From the NCBI GenBank assembly GCA_947650285.1, contig CANTFL010001192.1, positions 124,001 to 188,000 on the forward strand: a DNA stretch of 64,000 bases, written 5' to 3'. The notes under the pieces were generated by a model. The model was not told the origin of the DNA. It did not search any database and was given only the letters and a program-made list of their open reading frames with translations. The stretch comes from Hyaloperonospora brassicae. Taxonomy: Eukaryota > Oomycota > Peronosporomycetes > Peronosporales > Peronosporaceae. Positions 56,893-64,000 of this stretch are shown here, in pieces (the stretch's first letter is position 1; the number at the start of each line of letters is the position of its first letter). Position numbers and translations under genes: made by a program.

Positions 56893-58101
56893 ATGGTCTA
56901 CGCCATCCACGTGTGCCCACCCTTCTAGAGTGTGACTCTTGGATAAGGGGGGAGGGACTCGATCTAGCAAAAACCGTCTTGGCTCTTGCTCATCACGTGT
57001 CGACGCTAACGTCGTCACGTATGATGCTGATGTCGATCAAGTCGACATCGATGAAGAAGATCACCTCAGTAATAGCGGCGACGCTATTACTGACTCGGAT
57101 GATGATGACGATGCTGGTATATTCAGCATCGTCAACGATTATGCCAGCGAGGAAGAAGACAACCTCGCCGAAGAAGAGAACAATCTCTTAGCAGTGCTCA
57201 CGAAGTGCACTGAAAGACAAAAAAAGAGTCAGCAGAGAACTTCCTGCTGACTCGAGAAGCGGTAGTCCGTTTCGTTCAGGACTCCATCGCAAATGCGGTG
57301 GACCGTCAGAAACGGAACGCAGACAAGAATGGAAGAGCAAATGTTCGTTCATTTAAGGTTAACGACCTAGTACTACTGTCAACGGTAAACTTACCTGGAC
57401 ATGCAGTCACTAGTGTCGGCAGTAGCAAACTACTGCCGAAATACATTGGGCCATTTCGAGTGTTGCATCGCAAGGGCAATGCATACACACTCGAATTGCC
57501 ACGTAGGATGCGCACGTATCCTACGTTTTACGTGGGGAGGCTTAGGTCGTACTGTCAGTACGAGCCTTCTTCTTCCGATGAAGATAGCCCCCACGTTCAA
57601 GAACATCCATCAAGTTCTTGCGTTCGCGCTCCAGACGATCCGTCTGGTCGTGCAGATATGATACCTCGGTATTCAACCGAGATATCTCCCCGCGAGCTGT
57701 CGCCAGCTCGCCGAATAGGGAGCGGACATCCCGCTCAACCTGAAGCTGCGCCGTGGCATAATCGGCGCGATCCCTCGCCCGATCAGCCTCGTGACGCTTG
57801 CGGCTCTTCCGCATGGTATCGGTCAAAGCGTAGCGCCGATCGCGCTCGTGCTTCAAGTCATCGCGCAATTCATCGATTGCGCGATCCATCTCGTAAGGGT
57901 CGAGATGGTGAACAGAATCATCTGGAGGAGGTCTTTCCTCCTCCACCACATCCTTTGGTGGATGCTCACGGTGATCAACGCTTTCTAGTGGAGCGTATCT
58001 TGAATCACCGTGACGATTCAGGATCAAGGACGAGCTACCTCGTCCAGTGGCGGGGTATCCACCCTCTTGGAACAGCTGGGAGACCCGCTCTCAGCTGTTG
58101 A
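56829..58101 (+). pseudogene. Pol C-terminus of copy C: integrase end, acidic linker, chromodomain
   Basis: MVEFAINNSVHASTQHTPFY is the expected integrase continuation, in the next frame. A strongly acidic piece follows (56939-57250; DADVDQVDIDEEDHLS, DSDDDDDAGIF). Another frame carries VNDLVLLSTVNLPGHA, LPKYIGPFRVLHRKGNAYTL, a Ser/Pro/Arg-rich linker, and the chromodomain QRFLVERILNHRDDSGSRTS-YLVQWRG near 57975-58065. Chromodomains of such elements direct integration to chromatin marks. At least two frame changes separate the parts, and they are shared with copy Y. Confidence 0.72.
57542..58027 (-). CDS. Antisense ORF 2 of copy C, coiled-coil protein
   Basis: 161 residues, MILNRHGDSRYAPLESVDHR, then EEERPPPDDS, then an almost continuous charged helix from YEMDRAIDELRDDLKHERDR to LHDQTDRLERERKNLMDVLE, with a basic end HRKKKARTDS that could be a nuclear signal. 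It lies wholly opposite the chromodomain/linker part of pol, so the same DNA encodes protein on both strands. The same frame is open in the second copy (43146-43667). Confidence 0.62.
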   Translation of the reverse strand: MILNRHGDSRYAPLESVDHREHPPKDVVEEERPPPDDSVHHLDPYEMDRAIDELRDDLKHERDRRYALTDTMRKSRKRHEADRARDRADYATAQLQVERDVRSLFGELATARGEISRLNTEVSYLHDQTDRLERERKNLMDVLERGGYLHRKKKARTDSTT

Positions 58102-58179
58102 TGGATGTTGAAGGTCTCGTCCGCCAGTATGACGAGACCCATCCGATGAGTCCTGTGGCCCATCGGTAAACACGCGCTT

Positions 58180-59145
58180 TTAACGCTTGTAGACGGATTG
58201 CAAGTTTGCAATCGCGTCACGCATCTCAGCCGAGATGTGTGCCCTTCCCCAGGGCGAATTTAGGGAGTACACATCCCTATGTGCACGCTGCGAGTTGTCA
58301 ACACAACTCGCACAAGGGCCTCCCCATGTGAGGCAAGGAATGCCTGCCTCACTCGATAAACAATGCAACCGGTACCTAGCACCGGTTGGCGTTCGCCGTT
58401 CGAACCTGAGGCGTGTTGCCTCAAGTTTCTTGAGCCACCCTTCTCGTCCAAAATTCTTTACGTTTTGGACGAACGCGTTCCACGCAGCCAAAAGCGATGT
58501 TTTGTCAAGCTTTTGGTTGCTGTTGTACCATCGATGTCTAAGAAAGACATCGAGATAAAAATCTTCTTCAGCGCGAAAGTTCTTCGCGCTGGAACTCAAG
58601 CCGTGAAGCTCAGTCGCATCGAATAAGGGTATTCGATGGTGTTGGCTTGTCTCGTGAGACAAGCCATTGATGAGCCGTTCGGGCAAACGCCACGGCTTCA
58701 CCTCATCACGCTTCACGGTGGTACCTTTGTCGGTACTACGGTTGTCAGAATGACGATGGATTGCACCATCGTCAGGTCGCTCGTGCGAAGGAGCACGAGC
58801 TGACTTCGGTAATGAGCAAACATACTCATCATCAGATTCGTCATCACTGCCGAATAGACTGTGTTGCAACTCACGAGTCCGTTCGTTCGGCAGTGGCCTT
58901 GGCGAACACTGAGGCGTCGCCGGTGAGCGAGACGCCTCTGCAGCATTGCCCGAGTCAGACACGTCTGACTCGCCAGAGTAGATGACCTCAATGTCGGGGT
59001 CATCATGCGCACGCGGTGCGATACCGCGTGCACCTGCAGCACCTGGTGCTGCAGGCGGATAACGAGCAGCAGAAGACGAATCGTCTGCCGCAGAGGCTAG
59101 CACAGCAGCGGGCTGTGCGTGTCTTGAGTCACCCCGCATAGACAT
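58180..59145 (-). CDS. Antisense ORF 1 of copy C
   Basis: 321 residues from MSMRGDSRHAQPAAV; the frame is open further, to 59232. N-terminus: low complexity, Ala/Pro/Ser then acidic (IEVIYSGESDVSDSGNAAEA, SLFGSDDESDDEYVCSLPKS). C-terminal 150 residues: compact and mixed (AEEDFYLDVFLRHRWYNSNQ, LLAAWNAFVQNVKNFGREGW, RYRLHCLSSEAGIPCLTWGG, CASCVDNSQRA). The Cys/His content could bind zinc. It begins about 130 bp from the 3' LTR and is transcribed away from it, so that LTR could act as its promoter. The last codons AEMRDAIANLQSVYKR precede a stop, and ORF 2 follows 150 bp on. I do not recognise the family. Confidence 0.72.
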   Translation of the reverse strand: MSMRGDSRHAQPAAVLASAADDSSSAARYPPAAPGAAGARGIAPRAHDDPDIEVIYSGESDVSDSGNAAEASRSPATPQCSPRPLPNERTRELQHSLFGSDDESDDEYVCSLPKSARAPSHERPDDGAIHRHSDNRSTDKGTTVKRDEVKPWRLPERLINGLSHETSQHHRIPLFDATELHGLSSSAKNFRAEEDFYLDVFLRHRWYNSNQKLDKTSLLAAWNAFVQNVKNFGREGWLKKLEATRLRFERRTPTGARYRLHCLSSEAGIPCLTWGGPCASCVDNSQRAHRDVYSLNSPWGRAHISAEMRDAIANLQSVYKR

Positions 59146-59272
59146 GTTAACTATGCGAGGTCGGGTGGAAAGTGAATGGAACGGACACAAGTGCTCCCTG
59201 TCCCCATGGTGCCCAATGGGTGGCCTCCACATTTTCGATAGTCACACGGTGGCTATGACTAAAGGGGGGTGA

Positions 59273-59684
59273 TGTAACGGGGCAGCCCGTTACATGGAAG
59301 TGTCATTTTAGAGATAATGACAATAAAGAATAATAAGTTGAATATTCTCTTAACAATATCACCAATAGTGGTGATATTGAAGGGTCGACCAAAGAGTCTG
59401 TTCATTGGTTGATATCTTGATGATATCAACCCACCAATCGCCGCAAGACGCGCGCAATGAGTGGTGAGTAGACGTCGCCATACATTCGTCCAGATTAGTA
59501 TAATTAAGTTAAGTCAAACAGAGAGACAGTGGTTAAAGACTTGATTATATTCATATAACAGTTCTGCTTTTACCTAAGACAGTGTTGCCTCTGTCTTACC
59601 TACCGCTCCCTCGGTTGCCTCGTGTACGCTTGTCGGTGCACGATACCCTTGCGTTAAGTTCACGCAAGGGTGTGCCCCGTTACG
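59273..59684 (+). repeat. 3' LTR of copy C
   Basis: 412 bp, TGTAACGGGG...CCCCGTTACG; the last base is G where CA is expected. The duplication AAATG follows directly. A polypurine tract precedes it. Confidence 0.9.
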
Positions 59685-59689
59685 AAATG

Positions 59690-60990
59690 TCCCTGCTCGA
59701 TCGCAGGTCACTGGAGTCGTGATACTGAAATCGGAACAAACACATGTCGACTTCGTGCTGAGCAAAACTCGTGCAATAGGGGCTCGGCCTATTTTTGATG
59801 ACACCAAATCACTTTGGGTCTCGCTGACGACGTCATAATTTCATACTGACGTTTATAAGCTTTAGAAATATTGCAATACTCACGTTGGTGCTCTAGTCAC
59901 TACTGCCACAACACAAAGTCACCATTTTCTTCCGCGATTTGTCGTCGTTCTGCCCGAAGTTCAAACCACCCTCAAGTCGTCTACTAAGGTCCTCAACAGC
60001 CCGTCGGTCGCCACGGACCGCGGGAGTGAGTGGCCCGATCGGTTCAGCAAACTTGTACGACCTGTTTATCGCTTCCACACACGAGCACAAGAGTAAAATT
60101 GTTGCTCTGTCGTGTCTACGGGTTCAACGACCTGTCGGAAATTGCGTGAGTTGTTTAATGCACTTGTGTGCGAAGAGGTAGAAGTAGAAGTGAACATATT
60201 AGTGTCTTATCTTCGTTCGCTAACACCATAATATAAACATGCACTGCAACTTGACCATAACATGATTGCGTCCGTCATCCTGCTCATCTTCAAAAGACGC
60301 CGCCATGTCGCCCAACGGTCATGTCGCCACCTCGTCCCGCCATCTGGTTCGTCACCATCCTGTCACGACACCTGTCTACGTCGTGCTCTCGTCGCACCAT
60401 CTGTCACCGGTCGTAGCCTCGTCTCACCATCTGTCAAGATGTTGTTGGACTCGACCAATCAGGTGTCACTGTCACATGTTCTTGCAGTTGAACCTGCTGT
60501 GACTATGACTGACAGAAACGTTTCTAAACAGGCATTGCTAACACCACCGCCTTCAACAACTTGACTACAACTGCTGATGTGCGCTGTTGTGCGATCGTGC
60601 ATTGCGACTGTCAAAGAGGCTACCAATCAATAGGACAAGGGCAGAACGAGAACGCGAGACTCGCGTGTTTACGATCAATAGATGTAGGAAGCACGCAAAA
60701 GTGGCCGCTGTGTTCGTGCTTGAGCGAGGGAAGCAACACACACTGCCATGGTCGTGCGCGCGCCTTTCGAGGAGCAGCTCTTTTCGACCTTTCCCAGAGT
60801 ACAAGCAATCTCGTGCTCGTTCCGAGTGGATGAGGAGTTTCATGATCGTCTATTCACATATTAACATGCGCAAGATGTCTGAAAGACATCTTGCCAGTCA
60901 GGATACAAGCGCTGGGGTTGGCGGCTTGTCGTGACTGATGTCCCGTGAAGTCGGGTGCCCTTGCGGGTCTTGACGCAGTCATTCAGTACA
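59690..60990. other. Decayed region with a strong hairpin
   Basis: No gene was recognised. A stretch at 60340-60440 repeats CACCATCTGTCA-like words imperfectly. At 60870-60894 there is a perfect inverted repeat, GCAAGATGTCT / AGACATCTTGC with a 3-nt loop GAA. Confidence 0.5.
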
Positions 60991-62960
60991 GGCGAGACGA
61001 CGCGCTCCGCTCACTGCAGTGACCGCCGACCGATGTTCGCGTATAGCGATCGCCTTCAGCTGCCGCAGTCGCTTCCCAAAAAGCTAACGCACTCCCGACC
61101 GTGGATGAGAGCTGCCCACGAAATACCGCCGCATTGCGCTCCACCCAGAGATGCACTTGGCATATGGAGCAGAGAACGAACCAGATGCGTCGAAATTCTT
61201 CCTCTGGGCCTGATGTTCGTCCTGAAAACGATGAATAGAAGCTCACGTAGACGGTGAGGTAGCGATGGAGCCCGACGATGGGTACAGTGTCTAAAACGGG
61301 CTGTGAGCTCGACTTCTCCCGCCCCCGTCCCAGTCCAATGACGAATGAGTAGGCTCCAATATGCCCGCGCTGTGAGACAGTCCCAGAATATATGTGACGC
61401 GGTCTCTTTGCAACCATGGCAGAGCTCGAGCTTTTTTGCAGCTATGGTCGACGGATCGACCGGCGTGATATAGATCCATCTGGTTGGCAGCAATACGATA
61501 ACAAGTCCACACTTGATACTCTGTGAAACTCTTCGCATGATTCCAAACGTGAGCAGGACTTTGATCTGCTACCGCCTCGAGCCATAGGTCTATCTACGTC
61601 TGGCCTTCGAAGTGAGTCACCCACTTCTGTAGTGCCGGACGGAGCAGCCGCTTATGATAATGGAATGCACTCCGTTGAACCGCTGTCCATATTTGTTCAT
61701 TATCGATTGTCTCCGACACACTCCAAGGGAATCGATGAAGCGACGGATGAGCATGAAAACCCAGGCCCCGTGAGGTTTTACGTCGCCAGTACGCATACTC
61801 ACGCTCGGAATGACACCGTAAGGCCGGCAAACCTCCGTGCAAAACCCAGTGGAGTCCGTCCTCCCCTTAGGGATAACGTGAGTGGGGGTGCCACTGGGGG
61901 AACTTGGTCCTGGCATGTACCTATCGCCAAGGTGTCGGTAAGTCGAGTCCACCCATATAGTCGCCGAAAAGGCGGCGGGTGCTGTAAGGTCAGGTCCGCC
62001 CCATCCAACCCCGCCCCGATCGCAATCGTCGGTGACGCGATTAAAATCATGGTGGCCCATCTCCGTAATTTAGGATACAAGTGTCGCGGGGAATCGTCGC
62101 AAAGCGATGGAATCGTGAAGGCAAACTCTCGAGGCTCTGTGCGTAGAATGTTGAGGTCCCGAATCTGACACGACGGGACCCTAGCGAATTGTGTATGCTT
62201 CAGAGGCTTACCTTGGGTATCGAGAACCCAAGGGTTGTCGTTCCAAGTAAAACGAATCCATAAGCTAGTGAGCGCCCGAGTCCGGGGTTCCTGGTCAGCC
62301 GGGGCGTCAGGAAAACTATTATGGCAAGACGAGACCCACTCCTGTCATTCCCATATGCTGCTGGCTCCATCCGAAAGGCTTGTATAGTTCTCCGCCAACC
62401 GGGAGCGCAATGCTAGAAGCTGATCCGGGGAAGGAGAGAGGAGACCTTCCAAGTCCCGCACAATATTATCCCGCATGGGCCGCCTCACCAACGCACGCTC
62501 AGTATCCCCGATCGGTTGCAACTCCGTAAGTGATGCAGATACTGAGCGGGCAGCTCGAAAGGTCCAACTTCTCCAGGCCATAAAGTACCTGTCCGGCTTC
62601 TGCATGAGCTATTTTAGCGCATGCTTTGTTCTCTGTGTTTTCATGGCCACGTCAAACGAAGCAAGACCCACTCCACCCGCCTGTCTCGGCGCAACGCTCG
62701 TTCCGAGTGTGCAGCTGTGAGAGCACAATCTCTACTTCCAATCGCTCCACGTATTCTACGTAGAAGCGGCGATACCGTCGGTTTACTTCTTCCTAGATAG
62801 TCCGTCCTTGTCACTACAATAACACGACGCCAATCCGGCATGACTGTCAAGCCTATCCGTCGGGCTCTTCGTCCTAGTCCTACCATGGGCGGTCGCAAAT
62901 CGACAGTCTGAGACTGTGCTTGCAGGCATTGTCATTCACGGTGCAGGAGGTTTGAGGCAG
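60990..62960 (-). pseudogene. Non-LTR retrotransposon 3' remnant
   Basis: Successive minus-strand frames with stops between them read in one direction. The clearest piece, 61538-61056, carries CHGCKETASHIFWDCLTARAYWSLL, the CX2C...HX4C zinc-binding motif found C-terminal to LINE reverse transcriptases (zf-RVT). Upstream pieces (62898-62641 ending RVEWVLLRLTWP; 62605-62345; 62060-61617) fit a worn RT tail but have no intact motif. It is inactive. Confidence 0.55.
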
Positions 62961-63618
62961 ACACCCTCAAAAGTAGCTAGCGTTCGTGTTGGCAGATGCT
63001 AGCGAGCTCTTGCGATAAAACATTGCGTGTTTTGCGTCTCTCGTTTCTCGGTAGCGATACGGGCATTCATATGCCTTCACGCACCGTAGAACTATCAAGA
63101 CTACACGAAGGAAAGCAACCCCTGGAGGGGAGATTCGATGAGTCCAGGGGTGAATCGTAGAGGATCCGTTCGTCTCGAGTGCTGCTTTTATGCGCTTGGA
63201 GCCCTGTATGTCATTCTCTTCCTTCCTCCGGAGTGTTGACGCCGGACTTGTCGCGTATGCGTAAATGTATCATGGCTGTGGAGGGTGAGAGCTGACGTAT
63301 ACGCACAAGATGCGCTACGACGAGAATTCAACCAAGAAGAAAGTGACGACTACCAACGTTGGTTGGTGGATGGTGGCTCGGCTGTGCGTTGCCTGTTCCG
63401 ATCCCTGTGTGGTATCTACCGCGATGTGGCGTGCCGAAAAACTGTCTCACAACGAGAGTGCCGGTCGCCTTATCGTGATGCGAGGTCCTCAGATTCAACC
63501 ATAATCATCGGCCGTGTACTATCCTTGGGCTTCATGTCGTGGCGTTGGGGTCAGTCCTTGCAAAGCCGATGAGAAAGGGTCCACGTGCGCTCGTCAATGA
63601 GGCAGTTGGTCTCGTTCC

Positions 63619-63637
63619 TCATTCGGCAAAATCTCTC
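63619..63637 (+). promoter_or_regulatory. Putative Inr-like start element of the effector candidate
   Basis: TCATTCGGCAAAATC, with the TCATT(C) initiator core of oomycete promoters, lies about 35 bp before the ATG at 63658. Confidence 0.4.
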
Positions 63638-63657
63638 GTCTAGCGCAGAACGTCAGC

Positions 63658-64000
63658 ATGCGTATTCACGGCCTGCTCTGCTTGGTCTTCTTCGTTGTAA
63701 ACGGCGGGGTCCTGACTCATGCTGCCGCCCTCGATCCGAGCGACGCCCATCGTCCCGAAACGGCTGCGCTCACGGCGGAGGAACTGTCGAAGACCGGCGG
63801 TGCAGCTGTCTACAAACGTGCGCTGAACGACCGGAGCAAGGAGGAGAGAGGCCCTGTGCTTGACAGCATATTTGGACCGCTGAAGAGAGTGTTTCAAGGG
63901 CTACTGGACAAATTCGGCTCGTTCCGATCTCGTCGTCCTCATGCACAGCCTGTCAAGCCGATCGAAGGCCATATCAGACAGCTTGCCAAGCCGGTCGAAG
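63658..64000 (+). CDS. Secreted RxLR-like effector candidate (3' partial)
   Basis: The open frame starts at ATG 63658 and runs off the right edge (114 codons seen). Residues 1-23 are a signal peptide (MRIHGLLCLVFFVVNGGVLT). An Ala/Glu-rich spacer follows, then RALN at 54-57 and SKEER at 60-64. This is the place and spacing of the RxLR-dEER host-targeting region, with Asn replacing the last Arg. After it comes a helical, basic segment (FGPLKRVFQGLLDKFGSF), then KPIE at 100-103 and KPVE at 111-114. The last two suggest the start of an 11-residue tandem repeat that continues beyond the window. Oomycete proteins of this type are delivered into host plant cells. Degenerate RxLR motifs are common in downy mildews. 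The call rests on motif pattern and layout only. Confidence 0.68.
   Translation, partial: MRIHGLLCLVFFVVNGGVLTHAAALDPSDAHRPETAALTAEELSKTGGAAVYKRALNDRSKEERGPVLDSIFGPLKRVFQGLLDKFGSFRSRRPHAQPVKPIEGHIRQLAKPVE

Larger units (their letters stand above)
51637..59689 (+). mobile_element. Full-length Ty3/gypsy chromovirus-type retrotransposon (copy C)
   Basis: LTRs 51642-52055 and 59273-59684 in direct orientation are flanked by the same five bases, AAATG (51637-51641 and 59685-59689). Order: LTR, gag, protease, RT, RNase H, integrase, chromodomain, antisense gene, polypurine tract AAAGGGGGG (59262-59270), LTR. By eye the LTRs differ at roughly 15-20 positions, mostly transitions, so it is not a very recent insertion. 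Gag and pol have stops and frame changes that are shared with the other copies. Confidence 0.92.

Noticed and set aside
1..64000. tRNA, rRNA or other structured RNA genes
   Set aside because: No cloverleaf with conserved arms or rRNA-like blocks was recognised; many hairpins in 33.6-59.7 kb belong to retrotransposon coding sequence.

Overview
The window looks like nuclear DNA of an oomycete, most likely a Peronosporaceae plant pathogen (downy mildew or Phytophthora relative). Four lines of evidence support this: compact genes with short GT-AG introns of about 60-140 bp; a seven-TM receptor fused to a TKL kinase, an architecture typical of oomycetes; secreted-effector-like genes, including one with a degenerate RxLR followed by EER and one small six-cysteine protein; and blocks of Ty3/gypsy retrotransposons. 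The species cannot be named from sequence alone. No rRNA, tRNA or CRISPR was recognised.

Region 1 (1-24.4 kb) is gene-dense housekeeping sequence. In order it holds: the 3' end of a CacyBP-like CS-domain gene with an apparent frameshift; a membrane-anchored purple acid phosphatase (-); a CMP-KDO synthetase (KdsB type, +); an eight-exon Na+/H+ exchanger (+); an EAF6 subunit of NuA4-type acetyltransferase (+); a 945-residue helical protein I do not recognise (-); an F-box/LRR-like protein (+); a PH-plus-SAC FIG4-type polyphosphoinositide phosphatase (+, four exons); a 7TM-TKL kinase-DEP protein (-); an EGF-like, probably GPI-anchored secreted protein broken by one base in a C6 run (-); and a six-exon DXO/Rai1 decapping exonuclease with a 21-nt microexon (-). 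Several exon chains were confirmed by phase and by total length divisible by three.

Region 2 (24.4-33.6 kb) is gene-poor and decayed. Its one convincing gene is a 73-residue secreted cysteine-rich protein at 28.4 kb, with an oomycete Inr-like start site upstream. It also holds a perfect 20-bp-arm hairpin, a 21-bp tandem repeat and worn retroelement coding remnants.

Region 3 (33.6-59.7 kb) is built from one family of chromodomain Ty3/gypsy elements. A full-length copy (51642-59684, target duplication AAATG) lies on the + strand. A second young copy has been split and partly inverted. Its 5' LTR (33669-34062, +) and its 3' LTR (41545-41936, now reversed) carry the same duplication, TACAC and its reverse complement. 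It had inserted into the 3' LTR of an older diverged copy, and the two then recombined. A further related LTR plus gag start lies at 49.8-50.7 kb.

Two properties of this family stand out. First, the young copies carry short inverted repeats at very high density through coding and LTR sequence alike, with covarying and G.U-compatible differences between copies. Second, an antisense gene sits between pol and the 3' LTR, and its coiled-coil part overlaps the chromodomain part of pol on the opposite strand. All copies share stops in gag, so the family may be non-autonomous or may use recoding.

Region 4 (59.7-64 kb) holds decayed sequence, a minus-strand non-LTR retrotransposon remnant, and at the right edge the start of a secreted RxLR-like effector candidate that runs off the window.
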